This document shows positions 1-8,264 of a stretch of DNA of 63,033 nt, piece after piece. The DNA comes from Janthinobacterium sp. Its GTDB lineage: Bacteria; Pseudomonadota; Gammaproteobacteria; Burkholderiales; Burkholderiaceae_D. A model generated the notes under the pieces. That model made no database searches. It had not been told where the DNA came from and saw only the letters and a program-made list of their open reading frames with translations. The stretch is from positions 1 through 63,033 of the forward strand of contig PKWL01000077.1 of the NCBI GenBank assembly GCA_003133225.1, written 5' to 3'. Positions within the stretch are counted from its first letter, which is position 1. Every line of letters begins with the position of its first letter. The position numbers and the translations under genes are program-made.

Positions 1-636
1 CGCGAGGGGGAACTTCAGTTTAGCGATTTGCATATGCCGAAGATGGATGGTTATGAATTAACTGCCGCGATTCGTACCCAAGAGCAGGGTTTCCGCCGCA
101 TCCCGATCGTGGCCCTGACCGCCAACACCCTCAAAGATGAAGCCGATCGTTGCCGGGTGGCCGGCATGGACGCTTACCTGAGCAAGCCCTTGCAACTGGC
201 GGATCTGAAAGCGGCCCTGAAAACATGGCTGCCGGACGCAGTATCTAATCTGGATTCACGCGCCGAAGTAGTCACCCATGCAGTAACCGGAGGCGCGCCC
301 GCTCAGGCGGTAGACGTCGGCGTGCTCGAAAGCCTGATTGGTAACGACCCTGCCGTGATTCTCGAGTTCCTAAACGACTTTCGGATCAGTGCTGGAAAGA
401 TAGCTCTCGAATTGAAAGCCGCCTGTACCGATGGTCGGTCGGCTCCGGCAAGCGAGCAGGCGCATAAGCTCAAATCTTCGGCGCGCGCCGTGGGCGCCTT
501 GGCTCTCGGCGAGCTATGCGCGCAGATGGAGACCGCCGGCAACGCGGACAGCACTGAAGCGCTGGCGGCGCTATTGCCCCCGTTCGAGCAAGAACTAGCC
601 GCCGTGAACGCATTTCTCGATTCCTGGCAGGCGTAG
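1..636 (+). CDS. C-terminal part of a hybrid sensor kinase: receiver plus HPt domains (partial)
   Basis: The reading frame is open from the first base, so the gene begins before the window. The visible part holds the second half of a receiver domain (phospho-acceptor region SDLHMPKMDG, switch region ALTAN, conserved KP lysine-proline) followed by an HPt domain with the phospho-histidine motif AHKLKSSARAVGAL. It closely resembles the C-terminal third of the hybrid kinase at 2116-4893, including the LHMP and AHKLK stretches, so the two are paralogs from a local duplication. By family knowledge it relays phosphate from a kinase core to the receiver and then to HPt. The sensor part cannot be seen. 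Confidence 0.85.
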   Translation, partial: REGELQFSDLHMPKMDGYELTAAIRTQEQGFRRIPIVALTANTLKDEADRCRVAGMDAYLSKPLQLADLKAALKTWLPDAVSNLDSRAEVVTHAVTGGAPAQAVDVGVLESLIGNDPAVILEFLNDFRISAGKIALELKAACTDGRSAPASEQAHKLKSSARAVGALALGELCAQMETAGNADSTEALAALLPPFEQELAAVNAFLDSWQA

Positions 637-678
637 CGTGCAGATCGCCGCGACGTTGTTAAATGAAAGACAGCGAGA

Positions 679-1977
679 ATGAATAAATCAACCCTTAGGA
701 TTCTAGTTCTCGACGATGAGCCCTTCATGCTCAAGCTGATCGCCCACATGCTAGTCGGGCTGGGATTTACCTCGGTGACGACTTGCGATAACGGATCTGC
801 GGCGCTAGATTGTGTCAATGCCACCGGCAACTCGCCAAATCTGATCCTGATGGACTTGAACATGCCAAGGATGGACGGAATCGAATTCGTTCGTAAGCTA
901 GTCGAGCACAACTATAGCGGCAGCCTCATATTGGTCAGTGGCGAAGACGAACGCGTGCTGCAAATGGCGGAGAAGCTGGTTCTGGCACACAGCATTACGG
1001 TGCTGGGGCATCTGAACAAGCCCGTTTCGTTAGCGGGACTATCCACGTTGATGGAAAAGTCCATACGTGTGAAAACAGCACCGCAAACGCCTAAAAACGT
1101 GTACAGCGCAGACCAGGTGCGAGCCGCCATCGCCAACGGCGAGCTCGTCAACTACTACCAGCCCAAGGTGGCCGTCGCCAGCGGCGCGGTCGTTGGCGTG
1201 GAGACGCTGGTGCGCTGGCGCCATCCGGCGCATGGACTAGTGTTCCCAGACCAGTTCATCGGCGTTGCCGAAGAGCATGGATCGATTGATGACCTGACAC
1301 GCGTGGTGCTAAGTAGCGCGATGACTCAGGCCAAGGCCTGGCGGCAAGCTGGGCTGCACATTCGCGTGGCGGTTAATGTATCGATGGACAACCTGTCGTC
1401 GGTGACTTTTGCCGATTTCGTGGTCGGAGCCGCCGCCGCGGCAGACGTGGCGGCACAAGATATCGTGCTGGAGGTGACGGAAAGCCGCCTGATGCTGGAC
1501 CAGCGCGCGCCGCTCGAGATCCTGGCCCGGTTGCGGCTTAAGCGTTTCCGCCTTTCCATTGATGATTTCGGCACCGGCCATTCTTCGCTGGCTCAGTTAC
1601 GCGACATCCCCTTCGACGAACTCAAGATCGACCAAAGTTTTGTCCACGGCGCCTGGCACGACGCGACCGCGCACGCAATATATGACGCCAGCCTTGGTCT
1701 GGGCAAGCAACTCGGCATGGAAGTGGTCGCCGAAGGGGTGGAAGACCGCGAGGACTGGGACTTGGTGCGACGAACGAAATGCGACCTGGCGCAAGGTTAT
1801 TTTATAGCGCGGCCAATGCCAGCCGCTGATCTGGCCGGCTGGCTGGATTCCTGGCAGGGGCGCAAAGCGCAATTGTTGAAAGCCGGAACCGTGACGGAGA
1901 ACAGCCCCAGGAGCGAGCCTGCCAGAGATAGCCTGGCTACCCTCATGTCCCAGGTAACACCAGCAATTCCGCGCTAG
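679..1977 (+). CDS. Response regulator with EAL c-di-GMP phosphodiesterase domain
   Basis: This 432-residue protein has an N-terminal receiver (LVLDDEPFML acidic pair, MDLNMPRMDG acceptor Asp, LNKP lysine) and a C-terminal EAL domain from about residue 145. The EAL signature is ETLVRW. Other catalytic positions appear kept: NVSMDNLS, the Glu in LEVTES, the DDFGTG loop, LKID, AEGVED and AQGYFIARP. It should therefore be an active c-di-GMP phosphodiesterase switched by phosphorylation. The partner is probably one of the flanking hybrid kinases. An ATG at 663 runs quickly into a stop, so 679 is the first usable start. The last 40 residues after the EAL domain are low-complexity and of unknown role. 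Confidence 0.9.
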   Translation: MNKSTLRILVLDDEPFMLKLIAHMLVGLGFTSVTTCDNGSAALDCVNATGNSPNLILMDLNMPRMDGIEFVRKLVEHNYSGSLILVSGEDERVLQMAEKLVLAHSITVLGHLNKPVSLAGLSTLMEKSIRVKTAPQTPKNVYSADQVRAAIANGELVNYYQPKVAVASGAVVGVETLVRWRHPAHGLVFPDQFIGVAEEHGSIDDLTRVVLSSAMTQAKAWRQAGLHIRVAVNVSMDNLSSVTFADFVVGAAAAADVAAQDIVLEVTESRLMLDQRAPLEILARLRLKRFRLSIDDFGTGHSSLAQLRDIPFDELKIDQSFVHGAWHDATAHAIYDASLGLGKQLGMEVVAEGVEDREDWDLVRRTKCDLAQGYFIARPMPAADLAGWLDSWQGRKAQLLKAGTVTENSPRSEPARDSLATLMSQVTPAIPR

Positions 1978-2115
1978 TCGAGGTCGAATCAGAAGTCCGA
2001 TTATGAAACTTACTAAGCCGTTGGCATACTGGAGTTTGGCAGCGTATCGGTGGTATCAAGATGTGAAAGATTAGTGATCACAACGCCAGCATCACCAACC
2101 TAAAGAGTCTGCAAC

Positions 2116-4893
2116 ATGGATATTTTGCGAGATCGCCAATTAACGTTTCTGGCCTACCCTTTATGGAAGGAATTCCTGACGGTTGGAATACTCTTCGTCT
2201 TGCTCGCAGGGTTGCCGATCGCGGCATGGCTCGACATGAAGGGCATCACGGAAGCTGCGTTGCAGCGCCAGGCGACCGACCTAAATGCGATCATGAACGG
2301 GATACGCAGTTTTTATAGTCGCGATGTCGTCGCTCGCGTTCTAGCGAAGGACGGCGAATCGATCCAGGTTCTGCACAATTACTTGGAAGTGCCGGGTGCG
2401 ATTCCGATACCGGCGGCGTTTTCGCTTGCGCTTGGCAGTGTTGTTTCAAAAAACCAATCGAACGTGAATTATCGTTTTGTCTCCGACTATCCATTCAAGA
2501 ATCGCCAGCCGCACATGCTCGATGAATTCGAAAAGACGGCATTGGCGACATTACGGTCGAGTGCAGAGAAAACACCACAGGTGGAAGTCATCACCACAGG
2601 GTTGAACACACGCGTGCGCGTGATAACACCGGTTCTGATGAGTGCCGCCTGCGTCAGTTGCCACAATTCTCATATCGAGAGCTTAAAACGCGATTGGAAA
2701 GTCGGGGATGTGCGCGGCATCCAGGAAATCTCTGTTAACCAACCGCTTCCCCTTAACGTATGGACGTTTAAATTCACGCTGCTGTATTTGCTGTCCATCG
2801 CAGCGGTAGGCCTATCCATTATTTTTTTGCTGCGCAAACAAAACCACGCCAGTCAATACATGAACAAGGCGCTGCGCGAGAACGAGGCTGCGCTGCAGGC
2901 GGCACGCCAGAAGGCCGAAGATTCCGCCATGGCAAAATCCGATTTCCTATCGGCCATGAGCCACGAAATCCGCACTCCGATGAACGGCGTGATCGGCATG
3001 GTTGACGTGCTGCATCAGACCAGTCTCAAGGGCTATCAGTTGGAGATGGTCGATCTCATCCGTGAATCGGGATTTTCGCTGCTGGCCATTATCGATGATA
3101 TCCTCGACTTCTCCAAAATCGAGGCCGGGAAACTGGACATCGAGCGGGTTCCCATGTCGTTGGCCGACGTAATGGAAAAGACCTGCAATATGCTGGATCC
3201 CTTAGCCGAGAAAAATGGCGTGGAACTGACCCTTTTTGTCGACCCGGCGTTGCCCGGAAAAGTCCTGGGCGATGCGTTGCGCCTGCGCCAGGTGCTGGTC
3301 AATCTTACCAACAACGCGATCAAGTTTTCCAGCGGTCAAGAACGGCGGGGCCGGATATCGATGCGCGCGCTGCTGACCGGGCACAACACGAACCAGGTAA
3401 TGGTGGAGGTTCAAGTAACCGACAACGGTATCGGAATGGACGAGCAAATCGTGGCGCGCCTGTTCACTTCGTTCACTCAGGCCGACAGCTCAACGACCCG
3501 GCGTTTTGGTGGCACCGGGCTGGGTTTGTCCATTTCCCGCCACCTGGTGGAAATGATGGGTGGGGAAATCGCGGTGCAAAGTGTGCCGGCTCAAGGCTCC
3601 ACCTTCACCGTGCGTCTGCCCTTCTTGCCGCTGCAGGGCGCTAGCGAACCAATGCCATTCCAGGTGGCCGGGCTTGCGTGCCTGGTGGTGGGGGATGCGG
3701 ACGAGCTGGCCGATGATCTCGCCGCGTATCTTACATACGATGGCGCGACCGTCGAACGGGTTCCGGACCTCGCGGCCGCCGAGGAAAAAGCTGGTACGCT
3801 CTCGTCCGGCTTGTGCGTGTGGGTCATCGTGACAGAGGGAGAATTGCAGGCGCCGGACGATTTGCGCGCTGCAGCCGGTACCCGGCAGGAGCTTGATGCC
3901 CGCTTCGTCGTTGTAGAGCGAGGACAACGCCGACGACTGCGGGTCGAGGCGGCCGACATGGTGATCGTGGATCGCAATGCCCTCAACCACCAGACGCTGC
4001 TGCGCGCCGTGGCAGCCGCTGCCGGTCGCACCAAGCACGACGAACCGCCGCAGCGAACCGGCAAAGACGAAGCTGCAATCCAGCCGCCGTCGCGTGACAA
4101 GGCTCGCCGCCAAGGAAGGTTGATCCTTGTGGCCGAAGACAATGAAACGAACCAGAAGGTGATCCTGTACCAGCTTCATCTGCTCGGGTTCGCCGCAGAT
4201 GTGGCCAACGACGGCCAGCAGGCGCTCGAGCGCTGGGAGTGCGAAGACTACGCGCTGCTTCTGACCGACCTGCACATGCCGACAATGGACGGCTACAGTC
4301 TCACTCTCGCCATCCGCAGCCGTGAAGCAGACGGCAAACAGCGTATTCCGATCATCGCCCTGACCGCCAACGCCCTCAAGGATGAGGCCACGCGCTGCCG
4401 CGCCATTGGCATGGACGGCTATGTGACCAAGCCAGTACGGCTTGAAGATTTGCAAGCCGCACTGGAAAAATGGCTGCCAGCCGCGACCGAATTAAGGCTG
4501 GCGATCCCAATGTCTACCGCATCCGGCGCCAAGTCGGGACCTGTAAATGTGAGCGTACTGAAAACCTTTGTGGGCGAAGATGCGGCAGTGATTCAAGAGT
4601 TTTTGCAGGATTTCCGGGCCAGCGCGTCCAAGGCTGCGGTCGAACTAAGGCGTGCCTGCCAGGTTGGAGCAGCCGCGGAAGCGGGCGCGGTGGCTCACAA
4701 GCTCAAGGCCGCGGCGCGCTCGGTGGGCGCGCTTGCGCTTGGCGATCTGTGCGCGGAGTTGGAAGGCGCTGGCAAGACTGGCGATACGGAAGCGATGGGG
4801 ACGCTATGGCCAAGGCTTGAGGCGGAAATGACAGCCGTGGACGAATATCTGGGGTCCCATGACGAGCGCGCCTACCAGAACGCGCATGACTAG
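2116..4893 (+). CDS. Hybrid sensor histidine kinase with heme-c-like sensor domain (DUF3365/Tll0287-like)
   Basis: A 925-residue membrane kinase. A transmembrane helix lies at about residues 16-40 and a second at about 218-240. Between them is a periplasmic domain with a single CXXCH motif (CVSCH, C179-H183), typical of DUF3365/Tll0287-like redox sensors. Then come HisKA ([10 protein letters not shown], His283), HATPase_c ([23 protein letters not shown]), a degenerate receiver-like stretch (about 515-650), a good receiver (VAEDNETNQ, Asp718 in [12 protein letters not shown]) and an HPt domain ([10 protein letters not shown], His861). The layout is BvgS/EvgS-like. The heme motif suggests redox or gas sensing, which is inference. 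Its C-terminal end is paralogous to the fragment at 1-636. Confidence 0.92.
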   Translation: MDILRDRQLTFLAYPLWKEFLTVGILFVLLAGLPIAAWLDMKGITEAALQRQATDLNAIMNGIRSFYSRDVVARVLAKDGESIQVLHNYLEVPGAIPIPAAFSLALGSVVSKNQSNVNYRFVSDYPFKNRQPHMLDEFEKTALATLRSSAEKTPQVEVITTGLNTRVRVITPVLMSAACVSCHNSHIESLKRDWKVGDVRGIQEISVNQPLPLNVWTFKFTLLYLLSIAAVGLSIIFLLRKQNHASQYMNKALRENEAALQAARQKAEDSAMAKSDFLSAMSHEIRTPMNGVIGMVDVLHQTSLKGYQLEMVDLIRESGFSLLAIIDDILDFSKIEAGKLDIERVPMSLADVMEKTCNMLDPLAEKNGVELTLFVDPALPGKVLGDALRLRQVLVNLTNNAIKFSSGQERRGRISMRALLTGHNTNQVMVEVQVTDNGIGMDEQIVARLFTSFTQADSSTTRRFGGTGLGLSISRHLVEMMGGEIAVQSVPAQGSTFTVRLPFLPLQGASEPMPFQVAGLACLVVGDADELADDLAAYLTYDGATVERVPDLAAAEEKAGTLSSGLCVWVIVTEGELQAPDDLRAAAGTRQELDARFVVVERGQRRRLRVEAADMVIVDRNALNHQTLLRAVAAAAGRTKHDEPPQRTGKDEAAIQPPSRDKARRQGRLILVAEDNETNQKVILYQLHLLGFAADVANDGQQALERWECEDYALLLTDLHMPTMDGYSLTLAIRSREADGKQRIPIIALTANALKDEATRCRAIGMDGYVTKPVRLEDLQAALEKWLPAATELRLAIPMSTASGAKSGPVNVSVLKTFVGEDAAVIQEFLQDFRASASKAAVELRRACQVGAAAEAGAVAHKLKAAARSVGALALGDLCAELEGAGKTGDTEAMGTLWPRLEAEMTAVDEYLGSHDERAYQNAHD

Positions 4894-4968
4894 CAAGAAA
4901 AAACCCATGGATGAAAAATCCAAATGCAGGAATCGATGGTCGAAGTTTTATGATTGGAAAAAACTGAA

Positions 4969-6165
4969 ATGAACAAGCCTCCTGCCGCAACTATCCTGAT
5001 TGCATCGGACAGCACAGCCGACGCGGCGTTAGTAAAAAAGCTGCTGGATCCGGAATTCGATCATGTCTTCACTTCCATGGATCCGGAGCGTGCGGTTGAG
5101 GATTTCGAGCAGCGCCGCCCTGACGTACTGGTGCTGGCGTTCAACGCACTGGAAAAATCCGAACGCTATTACCTCGGGCTTTATCGCCGCGGCGGCAAGC
5201 TCAATTTGCAAGACCATCGCACGATCATTTTGTGCGACAAGGACGAAGTCAAACGGGTTTACGAGTTGTGCAGGAGGCAGCACTTCGACGACTACGTGCT
5301 GTTCTGGCCAATGACGAACGACGCACCGCGCTTGCCAATGTCGGTGCATCATGCACTGCGCGATTTGGCCGCGACTAGGGGCGAGGGGCCGGCGCCGGCG
5401 GAATTCGCGGCCCAAGCAAGGCGTTTGGCGGAGCTGGAAGCCGTGCTAGATCACCAATTGGCGCAAGGTGGACAACGCATTGAGGCCGCCAGTCGCGCCA
5501 TGGAACAGGCTGAACTGGGAGTTGGCGAAGCGCTGGACGGATTTTCACGGCGACTGATGCAAGGCGAACTGCCGGAGGTGGCCGAGATTAAGAGTGTCGA
5601 CGGCTTGAAGCGAGAGATCAACCGCATCAGGCGCGACGAAATCGGGCAGAGCTTCAATGCCGCTGCCGAGTTAGTGCAACCACTCAAGCAGTGGGCAGAC
5701 GAATTCCGGCAGGAATGTTCGCCTCACATTGAATCAGCTCGCGCCCTGAAAGCGATGGCCGAACGCATACGGCCAGTTGTGCTGGTGGTGGATGACGACG
5801 ATTTTCAGCGTAAGATCGTGGGCAAGTTGCTCGAAACGCAGAACTATCGCCTGGTGTTTGCCGCCAGCGGCGCCGACGCGCTAAGCATGTTGCGCACAAT
5901 GCGCCCCGACGTCATCCTGATGGATGTCGTCATGCCCGAGATCGACGGCATGGAAGCCACTCGGCGCCTAAAAACCATTCCTCATTTTACCGACGTGCCG
6001 GTGGTAATGATAACCGGCAAGAGCGACGGAAATGTTGTGCTCGATAGCATAAAGGCTGGAGCGACTGATTTTGTGGTAAAGCCGTTTGATCGCGAAACCC
6101 TAATTGCCAAAATCGCTCGCGCGTTGGGTACAACGGCCGCATTACCAGCCTGCCTGGAACCATAA
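4969..6165 (+). CDS. Two-receiver response regulator, N-terminal receiver degenerate
   Basis: About 398 residues. The N-terminal 125 residues fold like a receiver (TILIASDSTADAALVKKLL) but lack the usual acidic pair and acceptor Asp. A helical middle section rich in Glu, Arg and Gln (about 130-265) follows, with coiled-coil character. The C-terminal receiver is intact (VLVVDDDDFQRK, LMDVVMPEIDGMEA, VMITGKSDG, VVKPFDRETL). There is no output domain, so it probably works by protein interaction within this signalling cluster. A TTG at 4954 is in frame, but I prefer the ATG at 4969, which gives a normal receiver N-terminus. It lies 75 bases after the hybrid kinase and is probably co-transcribed. 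Confidence 0.85.
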   Translation: MNKPPAATILIASDSTADAALVKKLLDPEFDHVFTSMDPERAVEDFEQRRPDVLVLAFNALEKSERYYLGLYRRGGKLNLQDHRTIILCDKDEVKRVYELCRRQHFDDYVLFWPMTNDAPRLPMSVHHALRDLAATRGEGPAPAEFAAQARRLAELEAVLDHQLAQGGQRIEAASRAMEQAELGVGEALDGFSRRLMQGELPEVAEIKSVDGLKREINRIRRDEIGQSFNAAAELVQPLKQWADEFRQECSPHIESARALKAMAERIRPVVLVVDDDDFQRKIVGKLLETQNYRLVFAASGADALSMLRTMRPDVILMDVVMPEIDGMEATRRLKTIPHFTDVPVVMITGKSDGNVVLDSIKAGATDFVVKPFDRETLIAKIARALGTTAALPACLEP

Positions 6166-6284
6166 CTTTGCCGCTTGCAAACTTATGTTTTCGGGTCAAG
6201 TATCGCGTTGGCTTCTGCGTGGGAGCTGACCTGCACCTTACAGCTTGCAGCCGGCCCCCCAATCTCTGGAGCATGGCTTTCCAA

Positions 6285-6322
6285 GGGGCACACACAGGAT
6301 TCGGAAAAAATCGGGCGCTAAG
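6285..6322 (-). repeat. 38-bp Tn3-family terminal inverted repeat
   Basis: The 38 bases begin GGGG and end GCTAAG with the central block GGATTCGGAAAAAATCG. This has the length and layout of Tn3-family ends. The transposase remnant at 6312-6560 runs toward it, as expected for the tnpA-proximal end. A near copy with degraded outer bases sits at 10617-10654. Confidence 0.8.
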
Positions 6323-6560
6323 CCAATTCACTCGTCTTTTTGAGGTGGTTCCGCAGCGGCCGAAATTGTTCGTTGACCTTCCAATTTTGGCGCCATATGT
6401 AATCCCCGGTCAGGTTGATGTGTTCCCGGCCAGCCATGGGCGACAGGTACTGCAGCAAGGAATCGTCTTTCAGGCTGCCGCCATCGCGCAGCGCGCTCGT
6501 TCCAGATAAACCATTCCCAGGCACGATCACCACCGTCACCAGGTTTGACCGGCGGATCAT
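6312..6560 (-). pseudogene. Tn3-family transposase C-terminal remnant (copy 1)
   Basis: Read on the minus strand, the translation contains DDSLLQYLSPMAGREHINL followed by TGDYIWRQNWKV and FRPLRN, the hallmark C-terminus of Tn3-family TnpA. Upstream, the stretch normally reading NLVTAAIVLWNTVYLERA is recognisable but damaged (NLVTVVIVPGNGLSG). The homology stops at the palindromic promoter of the next gene. Only about 80 of roughly 990 residues remain, so it is inactive debris. Confidence 0.75.
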
Positions 6561-6586
6561 TTGCAACTGAATTGCAAATGATCCGC
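6552..6586. promoter_or_regulatory. 15-bp perfect inverted repeat, probable Fur/Zur-family operator
   Basis: Left arm 6552-6566 (GCGGATCATTTGCAA), 5-base spacer and right arm 6572-6586 are an exact inverted repeat. It overlaps the -35 element (TTGCAA, 6572-6577) of a promoter whose -10 is TACAAT (6595-6600) at 17-base spacing. It sits just upstream of a Fur-family regulator, so autoregulation is the simplest reading. Confidence 0.7.
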
Positions 6587-6600
6587 GCTTGCACTACAAT
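6572..6600 (+). promoter_or_regulatory. Sigma70-type promoter of the Fur-family regulator
   Basis: TTGCAA at 6572-6577 and TACAAT at 6595-6600 with a 17-base spacer. The predicted start of transcription is near 6607, about 27 bases before the preferred ATG at 6634. Confidence 0.6.
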
Positions 6601-6633
6601 CTGCATTTACAAATGAGTTGCACAGGTGTCACG

Positions 6634-7071
6634 ATGGCAACACTATCCTTATTTGAGCACGCAGAAGCACTCATCAAGCAACTCGGCGCACGGGCGACGG
6701 CAGCGCGGATCCGAGTGTTGGTCTTTTTATTGACGCAACAAAGTGCGGTAACGCACCACCAAATCGAGTTCGCCTTGAATGCAGACGGGAAAATCGATCG
6801 GGTTACGTTATACCGTGCGCTAGACTGGCTTACCGAGACGGGCTTGGCCCACAAGGTCGTCGGTGTCGATCGCGCCTGGTGTTTTCTGGCAAACAGTAGC
6901 GATATCGCGCATCACCAGCACGCGCACTTCAAGTGTCAGCGCTGCGCCAAGGTGATTTGTCTCAAAAATTTGCGGTCGAGCGGCCAAGTGCCACTTTTGC
7001 CTGAGGGCTATCGCGAAATGGAAATCGAAGTGACCGTAAAAGGGTTTTGCGCGCAGTGTGCACATGAATAA
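6634..7071 (+). CDS. Fur-family metalloregulator, probably Zur-like
   Basis: About 145 residues from the preferred ATG. An in-frame ATG at 6589 exists but would lie inside the predicted promoter. The N-terminal winged helix carries the Fur-type recognition region (KIDRVTLYRALDWLTETGLAHKV, positions about 50-72). The C-terminal half has the His-rich turn HHQHAHFKC and two Cys pairs (CQRC and CAQC) expected for the structural zinc site of Fur, Zur and PerR proteins. The genes that follow (two Cys/His-containing small membrane proteins and a TonB receptor) point to control of zinc or another metal. Assignment to Zur rather than Fur is inference from context. Confidence 0.8.
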   Translation: MATLSLFEHAEALIKQLGARATAARIRVLVFLLTQQSAVTHHQIEFALNADGKIDRVTLYRALDWLTETGLAHKVVGVDRAWCFLANSSDIAHHQHAHFKCQRCAKVICLKNLRSSGQVPLLPEGYREMEIEVTVKGFCAQCAHE

Positions 7072-7159
7072 TGGGCTTGGGCAAGACAGACCCGTTTTTT
7101 TGGGATGTCATGGTGGAAAGTCTTGACGTGAGCCAAAACTGAGGTCGAGCAGCGAGGTA

Positions 7160-7175
7160 GCATAAAACATTATGC
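7160..7175. promoter_or_regulatory. Small inverted repeat upstream of the DUF2946-like gene
   Basis: GCATAA, 4 bases, TTATGC. A weak sigma70-like pair (TTTGCG 7200-7205, TAAAAT 7222-7227, 16-base spacer) lies downstream. It may be an operator for the metal-uptake genes, but it does not match the large palindrome at 6552-6586. Confidence 0.3.
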
Positions 7176-7325
7176 AAACTCGGCACGCTGATGGTGTGCT
7201 TTGCGAAAAATAGTACTTTTGTAAAATCCGCCGTTTAAAACAGTCTGTAAGACAAGACGAAATGATTTCATTGTAAGCGGGTAAGTGTGCTCTCTATGCG
7301 GGTAAGCAAATATTTTGGTGGTTGT

Positions 7326-7631
7326 ATGCATCGCAAGGCGCGGTTTCATCGCGTCGTGGCGTGCGTCGTTCTGCTTATGCTCGCCATACAGCTATTCGGC
7401 ATGGCACACCACAAGCACGCCTATGCGGAAACCGCGTCCGATTGTGCCGCTTGCAGTTTTGCGCAGCACCTGCCGTCCGGTCTTCCTCCGTTCGCCGTCG
7501 AGGTGGCACCGACGGTGGCATTGGTCAGCTACCAACGGATGGCATTCGTTAGCATCCTCTTCGTCCTCTCTCAGTCGAACTATCTGATTCCGCACGCTCA
7601 AGCGCCGCCGGTCCACATTCCCTCGCACTAA
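7326..7631 (+). CDS. Small secreted or membrane protein, DUF2946-like
   Basis: About 101 residues. The N-terminus (MHRKARFHRVVACVVLLMLAIQ) is a signal peptide or single membrane helix. It is followed by MAHHKHAY and a CAAC motif, then a hydrophobic segment (MAFVSILFVLSQ). This layout fits DUF2946-type proteins found next to metal transporters in betaproteobacteria; their biochemical role is not established. In-frame alternatives are a GTG at 7287 and an ATG at 7296. I chose 7326 because the signal sequence then starts at the first residue. It may bind metal through its His and CXXC residues (inference). Confidence 0.6.
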   Translation: MHRKARFHRVVACVVLLMLAIQLFGMAHHKHAYAETASDCAACSFAQHLPSGLPPFAVEVAPTVALVSYQRMAFVSILFVLSQSNYLIPHAQAPPVHIPSH

Positions 7632-7801
7632 ATTTGTTGTCGTAGAAATGAGCATCAAGGCGCGCCATCGCCTGCGGGCTTGTGGCCTGCTCACATCTCA
7701 TGACAATAGCCCGAACCGCGCGTTCGCGACCCTTTTCGCGCCTATCACCCGTGCACTGCCCGACGAAATGCCGGATGGAGCAGTTCATCCGGCGCAAAGC
7801 C

Positions 7802-8179
7802 ATGCCAAGAAAGTCGCGCCCAGACATGCTCGATACGTCGTTCATTATTATTCGCCTGTGGCGCGCCAGTCTGGGTCGGCTGCCGCAAGCATTTGCGCAT
7901 GGAAGATGGCGCTCGCTCACTGCGCTGTGCATGGCGCTCGCGTTTGCCTTATTGCTGATGACGGCGGCGAGCCATCACCATAAGGACAGTCAAGAGAGCC
8001 GCGCCTGCGCCGTATGCGGCGCAATCATCGACAAGCTTGCCGGTCACCCAAGCACGCCCACGGCGGTTTTCGTCCCGGTGCTGTTGTTATACAGAGTCGA
8101 GATCGCGCCGCAGTATCATTTTATTGTCTCCCTTCGACGAATACTGCCGCCAAGCTGCGGCCCGCCCACCATCGTCTGA
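7802..8179 (+). CDS. Second small DUF2946-like protein upstream of the TonB receptor
   Basis: About 125 residues from the chosen ATG. The frame is open further upstream (to 7682) and starts at 7775 or 7826 are also possible. It has one clear hydrophobic helix (LTALCMALAFALLLMTAA), then SHHHKDSQ and a CAVCGAII motif: the same helix, His cluster, CXXC order as the gene at 7326. It ends 85 bases before the TonB receptor. Probably a membrane-anchored partner of metal uptake; no catalytic motif is visible. Confidence 0.55.
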   Translation: MPRKSRPDMLDTSFIIIRLWRASLGRLPQAFAHGRWRSLTALCMALAFALLLMTAASHHHKDSQESRACAVCGAIIDKLAGHPSTPTAVFVPVLLLYRVEIAPQYHFIVSLRRILPPSCGPPTIV

Positions 8180-8264
8180 GCGAACCCTGGTTCGCGTTCC
8201 GCCGACTCCCTTTTTGAGGCGCCCGCTCGCGGCCGCGCCTCGCACTTGCTATTAGAGGTTACCC

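Noticed and set aside
3490..4455. 321-residue open frame antisense to the hybrid kinase
   Set aside because: Shadow frame of a clear kinase and receiver coding region.
6168..6509. 113-residue plus-strand frame between the regulator and the Fur-family gene
   Set aside because: It is antisense to the Tn3 transposase tail and runs across its inverted repeat.
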